Shown: in pieces, positions 1 to 10,735 of the stretch | Position numbering within the stretch: position 1 is the first letter of the stretch | Layout: each line of letters opens with the position of its first letter | Origin: Ascarosepion bandense | Taxonomy: Eukaryota; Mollusca; Cephalopoda; Sepiida; Sepiidae | NCBI GenBank assembly: GCA_037127315.1 | Contig: JBBBDQ010000350.1 | Span: forward strand, 3,775,501-3,839,500 | DNA: 64,000 nucleotides | Direction: 5' to 3' | Program-made: the position numbers and the translations under genes | The notes under the pieces: model-generated | What the model was told of the DNA's origin: nothing | Seen by the model: only the letters and a program-made list of their open reading frames with translations | Database searches by the model: none

Positions 1-561
1 GGGTTACATAGAGGAAGGTGAAGAGAAAGAGAGGTTAGATATAGAATATGTCAGAAGGAGGGTGATAGATGAGTAAGGATGTACATAGGAAGAGTGTTTG
101 AGAGAATGGGTGCGAGTTAGTGTGTTAGGAGGTGTCTATTGACCTTACATTTAAACTCCTGGAGATTGTAGCTGTCAGGGAAGCAAGTATGTGGAAGGGA
201 ATTTCACAGGTGGGAAGTGCGAGAAAAGAAGCTCTCAGAGTAGAAATTGTGGTTACATTTTATTGGTTTCAGTGTAAAAGGGTGGGACCTAGTTGCTAAT
301 CAAGTATCTCATGCAAACTCATACCTAGGGGGCACCAGTGATCTAAGTTCATTGGAGCAGAAGCCGTGAAAGTATTTATAGTAGAGGCACAGGGAAGCCA
401 CGTCATGCCGGTAAGAGAGTGACTGCAGCCGGTCTGCCAAGTCGGTATCGATCACATTACAGATTCTCCATTGTATTTTGTCAAGAACACAGAGGAGAAT
501 AGCAGGGGCACCCGGCCAGATGTGGCAGCTGTACTTTAAGTTTCTATGTATGCTGAGCAAT
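1..561 (-). mobile_element. LINE-A (CR1/Jockey-like) 3' fragment
   Basis: Minus-strand reading of about 309-561 gives the C-terminal end of a non-LTR reverse transcriptase (SCHIWPGAPAILLCVLDK, then LYYKYFHGFCSNELRSLVPP). It matches the end of the fuller copy at 12310-14150 almost block for block. Positions 1-308 are the rest of the 3' end, running to a GGGTTACAT-type tail that recurs at 49.3 and 49.5 kb. The 5' part is missing; the copy stops where an LTR-like segment begins at 562. Dead fragment inside a STAT intron. Confidence 0.8.
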
Positions 562-830
562 TGTCGTGTTAGCATCTTCCTTGCAACCTTTGTTTACAGC
601 TTTGCTTCCTGCTGTGTCATGGCTAATATCATGTGACATCTGGTTGCCCAGATGTATAAAAGACAATGTGCATTTAGCACAGGGAATTGTCATTATCACA
701 GACTTCATGAAGTAACACCTACTACTGCGAAAGACTGTAAATATTGTACGTATCTCTTAATTGTACCACTCTGGTAATAAAGTAGTTTATCTACATTTCA
801 CTGTGAATCTCTTCATTCCACGATACAACA
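562..830 (+). mobile_element. Solo LTR candidate
   Basis: Begins TGTCGTG and ends ATACAACA, so it has TG...CA ends with a short imperfect inverted repeat. It contains a TATA box (TATAAAAG from 655) and a polyadenylation signal (AATAAA at 776-781) in the order expected of an LTR. It interrupts or abuts the LINE fragment on its left. No clean 5-bp target duplication is visible (gcaat versus ttttc), so the boundaries are approximate and it could be another promoter-bearing repeat. Confidence 0.45.
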
Positions 831-884
831 TTTTCCCAGTCAGAATATCAAAAATCCACTAAATTAGTGATAAAGTGTTTGGTT

Positions 885-1330
885 TGATTTGTTTTATAGC
901 ATATCAACCTCAATGGGTTATTTAAAGCTGACAAGATTTTTACGATAGATTCGTATGAATAGAATATTAATTTTTTTGTAACAAATCAGTTTGTATAACA
1001 AGTTTCATTAACATATGTATTTAAAGAGGGTTTTTGTTAAGAGTCAAATGTATTTTATTTTTTAATGTATACCTGGAAATTTTTTTTTCACTTTCAAAAA
1101 TGTTTTGCTTATATTTTTAGTAAAAAAATATTTTTATAATTTCATAGTTTTTTTTACCTCTGTTTGGTGGCTATTTTCTCATAGCTGTGACACAGGTTAG
1201 TGAAAACCTGGGAATAACAGCAATTAAGAGGTGATTTCCACCCTCCTCAAAATCTGTGCCCTTGCTGCCAGATGTAATTTATCATCATACGCAGGATGTT
1301 GATTAAAGTATAACCATCTTTTGATGTTGC
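885..1330. repeat. Interspersed repeat of unknown class
   Basis: The segment starting near GCATATCAACCTC and GGGTTATTTA, and ending near AATAACAGCAATTAAGAGGTG, recurs at 15298-15450 and 22945-23460, with a short piece at 36735-36800. The copies share their left end and diverge internally. No protein is recognisable. It may be the 3' part of an undetermined retroelement. Confidence 0.5.
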
Positions 1331-1572
1331 ATTTAGCTTAGCCAAATTAGGATATCAATTAGATGCAACTAACATGTCTCTTTGATAGTAACTCCATTGA
1401 CTTTCAATTATACACTGGTGGTCAGAGAACCTCACATCAACCCACACTCAACTGAGTTCATCCCAACCAAGGCAGCAAAGCCACTGAGACACAAGTGGTT
1501 ACTGGGTGTGGAAAAATTTGAAATGAGAAAGGAGAGCTTTGTAATTTGCTTAAAGCATTGTGTATATTATAT

Positions 1573-2113
1573 GAATGGGTAGGTTTTGAAGGCTATCACA
1601 ATGCATTTAGTAATATAAAGGAAGGTAAAGAATGTGTTAGGTATTACCTATTTGTTATTCATTAATATTTCAAGATCAAAGTCTCGTGGACCGTGCCTTT
1701 CAACGAATGGTCATCTTTCACTGTTACTGCTGTTGTTACTTGTAGTGAGTGTGTGTGTGTGTGTTTGTATACCTGTAAGTGCGTTTATGCATACACACAC
1801 ACATATATATATTCATACACACACACACACACGCACACATGATACCAGGAAAAGGTAAGTAGGTATACATATATAAAATGAACACAGAAGTATGAAAAAA
1901 AAAAAAATACAAAAAGTATACACACATAAACACACACACATGACGCACTCACGCACACGAGAACAAATACCAGATGGCAAAAAAAATATATACATAAAAT
2001 ATATATAAACCATAACTTAAAGCAGACAGATATAACATCACCCACCATCACTTTAACAAAGATGTGAAAAAGCCAAATCCTACTATCAGTCAATGCATAC
2101 ATATATAAATCAC

Positions 2114-2164
<51 letters not shown>

Positions 2165-2371
2165 CAATTAACGACAATACTAGCAGTGAAAGATGACCAT
2201 TCGTTGAAAGGCACGGTCCATGAGCGAACATGAAATCAAGCTCCCCTACCATTCTGAAGATGAGATTCTGATCTCGAAATATTAATGAATAGTAAATAGG
2301 TAATACCCAACACCTTCTTTACCTTCTTTTATTTTACTAAATGCATTGTGATAACCTTCAAAACCTATCCA
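1573..2371. mobile_element. Foldback element with CA/TG core
   Basis: The left arm (about 1574-1746, from GGGTAGGTTTTGAAGG) is the reverse complement of the right arm (about 2157-2371, to CCTTCAAAACCTATCC). The right arm carries some 40 extra bases. Both arms contain the block CGTGCCTTTCAACGAATGG or its complement. The centre holds TG/CA and AT microsatellites, including a CA run at about 2114-2161. No transposase is present. Apparent ORFs here, such as one rich in VCVCVC on the minus strand, are microsatellite translations. Confidence 0.7.
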
Positions 2372-2575
2372 TAGAAATGAGAAACTTTACTAAGGTGCAA
2401 TAACAAGAGTAATATCAGGACAGTAGAAAGTGATTGACATTGAAAATTAAAGTTGGCAGGAAAGCATGGAGTCAGAAGAGAGTTCCACAAATGAGAAAAG
2501 AAATTTAGCATAGAACTTACAGTTAAATCGAGCCAACTCAACTGCAAAATAGTGAGACCTTGTTGCTATTCTAGT

Positions 2576-2880
2576 CAGTCAGCTTAGTGCCATATGTGAC
2601 ACACGGTTGGGCGATTATGTCTCAAATGAGACATGACTGACTGGACAGAATATTTTCTTGTAGAGGTTGCCATTACTTTCTACAGTAGACTGGTTGCCAA
2701 CCAAGGCTATAGAATCCAATCTGTCCTGCTATTTAACCCATAGCAGGAGAGAGAAGAGATGGATTAATACCTTTCCCAAGGGTATTTGTGCGTAAATGAA
2801 TGCGACAAATTCAACTGGAATTTGAACTCGGTTCTCCAATTTCTCATTCCAAGCTGATATCTACTGCACCACGACACATA
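2576..2880 (-). mobile_element. tRNA-derived SINE, full length
   Basis: Minus-strand copy of the dominant SINE. On that strand it starts with a tRNA-like head (GTGGTGCAGTAGATATC, then a B-box-like GTTCAAATTCC). It continues through the conserved body (AAATACCCTTGGGAAAGG) to a tail with GTCATGTCTC and GGCACTTAACTGACTGA-like sequence. It sits in LINE-A between copies of TCTAGT (2570-2575 and 2881-2886), a plausible short target duplication. Confidence 0.85.
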
Positions 2881-3060
2881 TCTAGTACTGCACTTAAAAT
2901 TCATGAAGTCTAGGTACCATGATAAAGAGCTCATCTGAACAGTTGCTATAAAAATATTTATAGAAAAGGCACAAGTAGGCAACTTTACAGTGGTAGGAAA
3001 GCAACCAAAACCAAGATGCTAGGTCAGAACCAATAATATTGCTAATGGATTTTATAAATG

Positions 3061-3535
3061 ACCAGCAGTATAGCCCGGCGTTGCTCAGGTATAATGAAAG
3101 CTTTAAAACTAATACATGGTCCTGGAGCTCAGACTCTTTTGGACGTTGGCACAAAAGACTTAAAAGCGATAGTTGTTTACAGTTAAAGCAAAACCATAGA
3201 CTGAAAGAAAAATGAATGGATGTAAATCAAATTTTGATTTCCTGGTTTCGATATCAAATTTTCTGCACTATTGTAAGAACTGCAACCTTGGAACTTCTGA
3301 ATATCGTTTCTTATGTCTTTGTCTATGAGTGTATCGAATTTGATTAAAATCGGACCACTCCTTCTATAACCTGATTTTTTCAATTATCGATTTTTCGATA
3401 TTTATCGGGAGTACCTCGACACAAAACCTAGCTAAGAACACTCGCAGATGCTTATAGTACAACTGCGTAAATTTTCAAGAAAATCGGTTCAGCCGTTTTG
3501 GAGTCTATAGGTAACGGACACACACACACACACAC

Positions 3536-3580
<45 letters not shown>

Positions 3581-3606
3581 AAGTACCATTTATAAATAAG
3601 ATTAGA
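3061..3606 (-). mobile_element. Helitron-like non-autonomous element
   Basis: Read on the minus strand it begins TCTAATCTTATTTATAAATGG and ends in a GC hairpin (CCTGAGCAACGCCGGG) followed by CTATACTGCTGGT. Its family members at 31201, 43704 and 15800 end in CTAGT. A TC start and a 3' hairpin a few bases before CTRRT are Helitron hallmarks. Inside are a (CA)n tract at about 3520-3577 and the family block beginning ACCTATAGACTCC. No Rep/helicase coding is present. Confidence 0.65.
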
Positions 3607-3914
3607 TGCTTATGCCCTAATTCATTTGTAAATATATTCACTCAGTGTTTTCTGAATGTCATTACCACGAAGTTCCAACCACAAATTTTTTCACATAAAA
3701 TAAATTTAATATGATGAGTGATAACATTGGAAAATCTGGAAAGCACACTTCTTTTTCCCATTGACAATTTACAGGGCTGCCTTCTAGATTTGCAAGCTCA
3801 ATACCCACACAATATTATCCAGGTACTAGTATATTAGTTTCCAACATATATTCCTAAAACAAAAAAACAACCTTTTTACTAAATTCTTGTTCTAAATATG
3901 AGAGACACACTTAC

Positions 3915-4007
3915 ATCTTCAGCAAAACAGTTATCCCACAAAATAGTGGCCATCGCTCTGCATTCTTGATTTACATGAAGAATTACGACAAGTGGAAAGG
4001 AGAAAAC
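3915..4007 (-). CDS. STAT: STAT5-like transcription factor, DNA-binding-domain exon (3'-most exon in window)
   Basis: A 93-nt, 31-codon exon, phase 0 at both ends. The minus strand reads ...ttattcag, then GTTTTCTCC...GCTGAAGAT, then gtaagtgtg, so acceptor and donor are both canonical. The peptide starts VFSFPLVVILHV and ends MATILWDNCFAED. STAT5 proteins have the same block at the end of the DNA-binding domain (LPVVVIVHGS ... TATVLWDNAFAE). WDN rather than WYN favours STAT5 over STAT1/3. STATs are cytoplasmic factors that dimerise after JAK phosphorylation, enter the nucleus and bind GAS sites; this domain contacts DNA. The next exon would lie below position 1. Confidence 0.95.
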
Positions 4008-4115
4008 CTGAATAAAGAAATAAAAAGTCTTAAATCAAATTGGAAAAAAAATTCTTTCGTTGTTTCTTTTTATGAAAATAGGGTAGATCTTCCCTCGTCT
4101 TTTTAGTTATATTTT

Positions 4116-4906
4116 GGGCGGACCTGAAGGAGACTACCACCACCTTTAAATTTGTTGTTTTGCAGTTTTTTATTTTTTACTTTTTTCAGTGCAGTCTTAT
4201 CAATTATTATAAAAAGTTTCTGATTATCAAAAAAATTTGGAAAATTTCAATATTTAAACAATTTTTTGGTGGGGTCTCAGTTTTTACTACGATGTTATAG
4301 TAAATCGATCCTCCATTTTGGAACCACTCGTATTGGAGTTGCTTTGTTTTGGTTTTTTAGGATGAGTTGTTGCTCTTGTTTTTCTCTTTTTCAAGTTGTC
4401 TTCAGTTCTTATGATAGTATCTTCCTCAGAAACTCTAAGAATGGCTTTATTCAAAAATTTCGCAAAGGATTCAGTTGTTGAATATGCACAAGCAAAAAGG
4501 TTAATTGCACAGGATCGATTTACTATAAGGTTGTATGAAAAATTGAGCAACCTCCACAAATTGTTTAAATATTGAAATTTTTCCAAATTTTTTTGTCAAT
4601 CGGAAAGTTTCGGGTTTAATCTATAACATTGCACTGAAAAAAGTAAAAAAATTGATAATCAACAAATTTACAGGTGGTGGTAATGTCGTATCGGCAAGTG
4701 GTTCCAAAATGGAGGATCAATTTACTATAACATTGTATGAAAAACTGAGCCCCCCACCTAAAATTGTTTAAATATTGAAATTTTTCCAAATTTTTTTGTC
4801 ACTCGGAAGGTTTAGGGTGTAATCGATAAGATTGCACTGAAAAAAGTAAAAAAATAATGAAAAACAACAAATTTAAAGGTGGTGGTAGTCTCCTTCAGGT
4901 CTGCCA
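4116..4906. mobile_element. MITE with long terminal inverted repeats and an internal extra copy
   Basis: The left end (GGACCTGAAGGAGACTACC from about 4120) is the reverse complement of the right end (GGTAGTCTCCTTCAGGTC, ending about 4902). The inverted arms run about 200 bp, to the block CCTCCATTTTGGAACCACT. A third copy of the arm lies in direct order at about 4480-4705. The central 130 bp is unrelated. No transposase is seen, so this is a non-autonomous DNA element, possibly with an arm duplication. Confidence 0.7.
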
Positions 4907-5139
4907 TATCTTGTATTAAAGTATTGTTTTTACTATTGTTATTTTATTCAAGTATTGTCTTTTATTTACACCATTTACATTGATTAGACTGCTGTCTTTA
5001 TTTTTATTGTCATATTCACAATATTTAGTATGCTCTGGATTTCTTAAGTTGATATATATTGGAATTTTGAACTGAAACCTTAATTTTGTCCAACAAGGTA
5101 GAGTGCTTTATTGTCTTTTATCATTGTTTTTATAGATTG

Positions 5140-5470
5140 TTCTAGTTCAACATGCTATGCTGTTTCTGTATATCTCAGTTTCGGTTATCTCCCTTTAGTA
5201 ACTCAACTCTCCAAGGTTTTGTTCACCTCTTCTGTGGTCAGGTATTGAACTCACAACACTTTGAATCAAGTCCCTGGATTACTTCAACCAACGCTCAGGG
5301 ACATTATTATATGAATTTTTGGGATCTAATAAAGGGTTCAGTTCAAAATTCCAACATATATCACCTGAAGAAGGCTTGAGCATACAATGGCCAAAATGAG
5401 AACAACAGTCTGAACAACGTAAATAGGTATAATTACGCATCTCAGAAATATGTACAGATATTGTCTTATT
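5140..5470 (+). repeat. Dispersed repeat with CTGAAGAAGG motif, rearranged copy
   Basis: Contains CACCTGAAGAAGGCTTGAGC followed by ACAATGGCCAAAATG, AACAACAGTCTGAACAA and ATCTCAGAAATATG. These are shared with 53430-53770 and, inverted, with 45480-45850. The first half (GGTATTGAACTCACAAC) is in the opposite orientation to the second, so this copy is a mosaic. No protein is encoded. See the finding on CTGAAGAAGG motifs. Confidence 0.55.
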
Positions 5471-5583
5471 ATTTTATCCAAGTTTTGTCTTTTATTTATG
5501 TATTGGTTATCTTAATACTATTAATTATTATTTTGGATGCTCTATAAAATTAGAAAACAATTCTAGGCTTAAAAATAAATTTT

Positions 5584-5942
5584 ACTAGCAGTAAAGCCCG
5601 GCGTTGCTCAGGTGTAATGAAAGCTTTTATATATACATATTATCAATTTTCTGTACTATTGTAAGAACTGCAACCTTGAAACTTCTGAATATCGTTTCTT
5701 ATGTCTTTGTCTATGAGTGCATCAAATTTGATTAAAATCGGACCACTCCTTCTATAACCCGATTTTTTCGTTTATCAATTTTCGATATTTATCAGGGGTA
5801 CCTTGACACAAAACCTAGCTCAGAACACTTGCAGACGCTTATAGTACAACTGTGTAAATTTTCAAGAAAATCAGTTCAGCCGTTTCGGATACACACACAC
5901 AGACACACACACAGACAAAGTTCCATTTATAAATAAGTTTAG
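5584..5942 (-). mobile_element. Helitron-like element, internally deleted
   Basis: Same family as 3061-3606. The plus strand opens ACTAGCAGTAAAGCCCGGCG (the 3' hairpin and CTAGT read in reverse) and closes ATAAATAAGTTTAGA (the TCTAAACTTA start in reverse). About 150-200 bp of the segment between the hairpin and the TA tract is missing compared with 43704-44211. Confidence 0.7.
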
Positions 5943-5949
5943 ATATATA

Positions 5950-7620
5950 TTTTTCTTAACCATTTCACTCTCAAGCAAGGCAATAAAACCACTAAGATGC
6001 AAGAGGTTACTGAAAGTGAAAGAAACTTAGAAAAACATTATTGAGAAGACAGAAGATGATGACTGAAATTGCATTTAAATTTTTGAAGATCCTACCTGAC
6101 AGGAAAGCAAGAACCAGACCAGTGTTTTAAAGGTGAGAAGAAAACTATTAGCATAGAACTTACAGTTACATCTAGCAATTTCAGCAGTAAAATTATAAGA
6201 CCAAGCTACCAATCTAGTATTCCATTTAAATTCGTGAAGTCACAGTACCAAAGAGAAAAGCACATTAGAACAATTGCCATGAAAATTTTTATAGAAAGAT
6301 CATAGAGAAGCTACATTAAGACAATGAGAAAGTGATTGCAGGCAAAATGCCAGGTCAGGACTGATAGCATCACAGATTCTTTGGATCTTATTAAGAATTT
6401 CCAAGAATTTTCCTTATTAAGAAGTACCAAACCAGATGTGACAACAATATTCAATGTTTGAAGGAATGGTAGACTTGAAAATGTGCAAGATAGATTCTGT
6501 CCCCAAAAATTGTTTACCATAACACAGTGAACCAAATTTCCTTAGTTATTGATTTGATATAATCAACTGAATTTTTATCAGTCTCTACTTGGGTAAAAGC
6601 CAGAATTGTGGCTTTTGGACCATCTTATAAATATCAGATAAAACCATAATTATTTTGGTTTGTACCTGCTTGTTCAGGAATCCCTTTTTCTGGTTATGCC
6701 AACATGATAGCCCTGATCCCAACAGACACTGTTCTGTATTTGTTTGTTATAACTGCAAATGTGTCTTCCAAGAGGCTAAGTCATTTTTCACAGACAGAAT
6801 GAAGTATTGGATAGTATCTCACAAGTTTGGGTCGTGTGACTACTGGCATCTCGGTAAAAATATTTAAAATAAGAGTAAGCCCTCCATACTTCAATCAATT
6901 TGAAGTACTATCATCTTCCGCCAATAAATCAGGCTGCTTTGCTTGCAAATTCTCTTCCACTTCAACTCTTGACTCATCAGAAATACATTTGCCTGACTTT
7001 CCACCAAGAAGTTTTAATAGTTTTAATAACTCCATCTATAGTTTCCACTATCATGCACAGACGAATGTTAGATTTATAGATGTACAAGATAAATTATGAC
7101 AAGAAAATTTTTCAGGCTTAACACAGAGACTCAACCTTCCTAGCAGTAGATGCAGCTATAGATTCGATGGATGAAAAAGGTTGGATGAAAAAAGTGCAGT
7201 GTAGTGCTCTCAAGAAGACATGCATCCTGGCTGGCAGGAAAGTTTCTCTATAGCAGTTAAAAGGGAGCAAATTAATTTGTCAGCGTTGACAGATTTCCTA
7301 TTGAGATGGGAGTAAATGCTGGTGTCATCTGCATGGGAACTTATGACATAAGAAAGATCATTGATGAATATCAGAAACAGCATAGGACCTAGAATAGAGC
7401 CTTGAGAGACACCCATGTTCAGGTGAAAGGATCTGGAAGTTTGCCCATATAAAACGACTTTTACTTTACTAATCGACAGGAATGATTGGATTAAATCAAA
7501 CAATCATACGGAAATACCACAGCCCTGGAGCATGCCCAGAAGGCCAGAATGCCAGACTCTGTCAAATGCTTTCAAGATATCTAGAGCAGCAGCTCAAGCT
7601 TCACCATTATTATCAAGAGC
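5950..7620 (-). mobile_element. LINE-A copy with internal inversion
   Basis: On the minus strand 7620-7210 reads RT core sequence: SQGSILGPMLFLIFINDLS (motif B region), then HADDTSIYSH, where YADD has become HADD. About 7170-7100 matches the post-RT region, and 6600-5950 the 3' end. Between them, 6640-7085 is on the plus strand and encodes the segment upstream of the RT (FGSCDYWH, FEVLSSSANKSGCFA, SSEIHLPDFP). In the copy at 12341-12780 these come just before the RT. The element was therefore rearranged by inversion. Many stops; dead. Confidence 0.75.
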
Positions 7621-7953
7621 CTTATATACATATTTATGTTGTTTCACATTGAGAGAAATATAGATATTTTTAATTCTGTTCTCAATAAAGTCATGTAGAT
7701 TAGTCAATACTATTGGGATTAGTTTTACTTTTAGTATTACTACAAACAATTTTTTGTTGCTACTTAATTTATATCTAAGAAATTTTGTGTTTTTTTTTTT
7801 TTTTTGTATATTCTTTTTTTTTTAATGTTCAACCTTTCAAACTCCTTATATTTTCTTTTTAATTTTAGGAAGGTATTTTCCTTTTTCTTCTTTTATACCT
7901 CATTCTTATTACCCATGGAATATATGCCAAATGATTGAATTTATTGCTCTTAC

Positions 7954-8028
7954 CTGTAAGTTCAGTTCAACACCATCAATTTCAATTTGCATGGAAAACT
8001 TCAGCACAAATTTTTCATCTGTCACAAA
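7954..8028 (-). CDS. STAT: STAT5-like transcription factor, DNA-binding-domain exon
   Basis: A 75-nt, 25-codon exon, phase 0 at both ends. Acceptor tttgttttag, then TTTGTGACAG; donor TTACAG, then gtaagagc. The peptide FVTDEKFVLKF ... GVELNLQ matches the STAT5 block [24 protein letters not shown], part of the beta-barrel DNA-binding domain. It joins directly to the exon at 3915-4007 across a 3946-bp intron filled by a MITE, a Helitron fragment and an inverted LINE. Residue order and phase agree with its neighbours. Confidence 0.95.
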
Positions 8029-8174
8029 CTAAAACAAAGAAAATATTTTTTTTTCAAAGAATAAGAAATAATAATGAAAAAATCAAATTTGCACAAAATG
8101 GAAGGAATTCAGGAAAGAAATAAATTCATTAACAAAAAATAAAAAAAATATACTATTTTATCAATTCTCCAGAG

Positions 8175-9040
8175 ACAACATTTGGCATTAGTATATATCT
8201 TATAAACCAACATTTGGCATTAGTATATATTTTATAAACCAACATTAGGCATTAGTATATACCTTATAAACCAACATTAGGCATTAGTATAGACCTTATA
8301 AAACAACATTAGGCATTAGTATATACCTTATAAACTAACATTAGGCATTAGTATATACCTAATAAACCAACATTAGGCATTAGTATATACCTTATAAACC
8401 AACATTAGGCATTGATATATACCTTATACAGCAACATTTGGCATTAGTATATATTTTATAAACCAACATTAGGCATTAGTATATATCTTATAAATCAACA
8501 ATTGGCATAAGTATATATTTTATAAACCAACATTTCGCATTAGTATATATCTTATAAACCAACATTAGGCATTAGTATATATCTTATAAACCAATATTTG
8601 ACATTAGTATCTATTTTATAAACCAACATATGGCATTAATATATATCTTATAAACCAACATTAGGCATTTGTATATATTTTATAAACCAATATTAGGCAT
8701 TAGTATATATCTTATAAACCAACATTAGGCATTAGTATATATCTTATAAACCAACATTAGGCATTAGTATATATTTTATAAACCAACATTAGTCATTAGT
8801 ATATATCTTATAAACCAACATTAGGCATTTGTATATATCTTATAAAACAAAATTAGGCATTAGTATATATTTTATAAACCAACATTAGGCATTAGTATAT
8901 ATTTTATAAACCAACATTAGACATTAGTATATACCTTATAAACCACCATTAGGCATTAGTATATATTTTATAAACCAATATTTGGCATTAGTATATATCT
9001 TATAAACCAACATTTGACATTAGTATATATCTTATAAACC
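8175..9040. repeat. 32-bp minisatellite, about 27 copies
   Basis: Tandem array of a unit near AACATTAGGCATTAGTATAT followed by ACCTTATAAACC. Successive AACATTAGGC blocks start exactly 32 bp apart (8241, 8273, 8305). Variation is mainly AGG/TGG/CGC in the middle and ACC/ATC/ATT before TTATAAA. It starts about 150 bp upstream of the acceptor of the STAT exon at 7954-8028, inside the 14-kb intron. Confidence 0.95.
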
Positions 9041-9135
9041 AGCACCAGAAAGAAGGATGAGAATAGCTTTCAGAAAATAAATTCTATATGCAACATCGGC
9101 ATACAGAAATACAAACTTAAACCTACAAGAGACAT

Positions 9136-9173
9136 ACATCCACACACACACACACACACATACATACACACAC
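9136..9173. repeat. CA microsatellite
   Basis: Interrupted (CA)n run followed by CATACATACACACAC. It gives rise to a meaningless VCVCVC minus-strand reading frame. It lies just beyond the minisatellite. Confidence 0.9.
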
Positions 9174-9286
9174 TTGTAAAATGATAATTTTCTTGTATCA
9201 TAATTCAATGAATATTTTGTCAAAAAATAATGAAGGGTTCAATCTGCCTATTATTTTTAAATCAGCCCCTCACCCAACATGATTTT

Positions 9287-9317
9287 CTTATGTAAGATTT
9301 CTAAAATCTTACATAAG
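9287..9317. repeat. Perfect 14-bp hairpin with 3-nt loop
   Basis: CTTATGTAAGATTT at 9287-9300 is followed after CTA by its exact reverse complement at 9304-9317. It sits 13 bp before the heat-shock-element-like array and could be part of the same promoter or LTR-like unit. Confidence 0.85.
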
Positions 9318-9330
9318 TATAGCAGTACTA

Positions 9331-9416
9331 GAACATTTTGGAACCTTCTAGAAATTTCTGGATACTTCACGAACTTTCTGGAAATTTATGATGTACATTT
9401 TGTGGGACTATATAAG
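9331..9416 (+). promoter_or_regulatory. Array of heat-shock-element half-sites plus TATA box
   Basis: Alternating GAA and TTC trinucleotides occur at exact 5-bp steps: GAA 9331, TTT 9336 (imperfect), GAA 9341, TTC 9346, GAA 9351, TTC 9356, GAT 9361 (imperfect), TTC 9366, GAA 9371, TTC 9376, GAA 9381. HSF trimers bind alternating nGAAn/nTTCn units in this spacing. A TATA sequence (TATATAAG, 9409-9416) follows 26 bp later, giving a plus-strand promoter layout. No ORF follows; 9420-10059 is A-rich and has stops in every frame I read. It may be the promoter of a dead retroelement or of a noncoding RNA. Binding is not shown. Confidence 0.6.
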
Positions 9417-10059
9417 CATGGTTGGGTTGTCATTTAGATAAAGCAAACAGAAAAATTGGGTTGTATTTTTTTTATTTCATAGTATATAATTTTCCTGATT
9501 GAGCATCACTGATCGATTTACTGAAATATCTGCAAGTATTCATTTTTAAGCACAATGTCACACAAAATAATTCTTCTACACTGAAAGAAGCAAGACAATC
9601 TAGACAAAGAATATCTTAAGATTTCAAGAATCACATAAGAAAAGCAGAACTATTCCACTAAAAGAACAATCACTGGAAACAAAGGCAGAAACCACTCAAA
9701 AATCTAAATTTTTGGTCGCTATCCATTCTTCGGAGAATCCATCAAAGGAAGGAAAGGACGTATAAAAGAAATCACTAAAGAAATAAAAAGTTTGTAAAAA
9801 AAATTAAATTTCCCAAATTTATCAATCCAAGTCATCCAAGCAAAACTGGATCAAGTGCTAAACTATGATGAATATGTGAAACAAAGAAAATATCATCCAT
9901 TTAATTAAATTTTTGGCATCACAAAAGAAAATTTTGAATGGCTGTGTAGTGAAGGCAGATGATTATATAATCTTCAGATGGAAAGCAAAGGACATGTTTG
10001 ATATACTACTGGAAAGACTGTGAGTTCCAAAACTGTTCATTTTTTTTTAAATCGTTTCA
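9417..10059. other. Unassigned intronic sequence downstream of the HSE/TATA unit
   Basis: A-rich stretch containing AAAGGAAGGAAAGGACGTAT and similar purine runs. It has no long ORF, no recognised domain and no repeat boundary that I can see. If the upstream promoter belongs to a retroelement, this could be its decayed body. Confidence 0.4.
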
Positions 10060-10735
10060 GCCCAAGCAAGGCGGTACTGCCCCTGATGTGCAAAGGGGCT
10101 ACATAACAGTAAAAGTTTAGGCAGGAGGAGAGTGAAGAGAAAGACAAACTAGTTACAGAGGGTGTCAGAGAAAGGGCAAAAGAAGGGTGTGAAGACAGTT
10201 GTGAAGACAGTTGCGAAGGTAGAGAGAAAGGAAAAGAACGAGATATACAGGGTTATGTAGAAAGGACTGGAGTCAAGTGGATAAGAGATGGGAATTGACA
10301 TTGCATTTAAATTCCTGGGGGTTTTAGCTGTCAGGAAAGCAAGTATATGGAAGGGAGTTCCACAGGCAGGAAATGCAACAAAAGAAGCTGCTGGAGTAGA
10401 ATTGTCAGCTGCATTTAATTGATCTAACTGTAAATGGTGGAACTTTGTTGCCAGTCTGGTTGCATGAGTAAATACTTGTGGAGGGGTAACCAGTGACCTA
10501 AGTTTGTTGGACCAAAAGCCATGAAAATATTTGTAGAAGAGACAGAGGAAAGCTACATCCCACCAGTGAGTAAGTGGCTGGAGTCTAGCTGCCAAGTTGG
10601 GACCAATTACATTACAGATCCTCCTTTGGAGTCTGTCGAGAACACTGAGATGAACAGCAGGGGGGCCTAACCAGATATTACAACAGTATTCTATGCACAG
10701 TCGGATGGTTGATTTGTATCCATCCAAAAGAAAAA
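10060..10735 (-). mobile_element. LINE-A 3' fragment (minus arm of an inverted pair)
   Basis: A 192-codon minus reading frame (10149-10727) covers the LINE-A C-terminus: YKSTIRLCIEYCCNIW, VLDRLQRRICNVIG, LCLFYKYFHGFWSNKL and FTHATRLATKFHHLQL, ending in decayed C-terminal/3' sequence. The 3' end at about 10060 has the family tail (CAAGCAAGGCGGTACTGCC). It faces a plus-strand copy at 10960-11445. Confidence 0.85.

Larger units (their letters stand above)
1385..3060 (-). mobile_element. LINE-A 3' region broken by two insertions
   Basis: Pieces at about 1385-1572, 2372-2575 and 2887-3060 look like parts of minus-strand LINE-A. The last reads through the C-terminal block (LCLFYKYFYSNCSDELF). The pieces are separated by a foldback element (1573-2371) and a SINE (2576-2880), and the unit is cut by a Helitron at 3061. 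The piece at 1385-1572 is the least certain member. Confidence 0.6.

Noticed and set aside
1785..2252. 155-codon minus ORF with VCVCVC runs as a membrane protein
   Set aside because: It is the translation of CA/TG microsatellites within a foldback element.
2576..2880. tRNA gene at SINE heads
   Set aside because: The tRNA-like heads are diverged, attached to SINE bodies and repeated many times. No cloverleaf with an intact acceptor stem was seen.
4266..4586. Opposed ORFs of 71 and 99 codons at the centre of the MITE
   Set aside because: They lie in inverted-repeat sequence and overlap on opposite strands. No transposase motif.
8175..9040. CRISPR-like array from regular repeats
   Set aside because: The units are contiguous without unique spacers, in a eukaryotic intron. 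It is a minisatellite.
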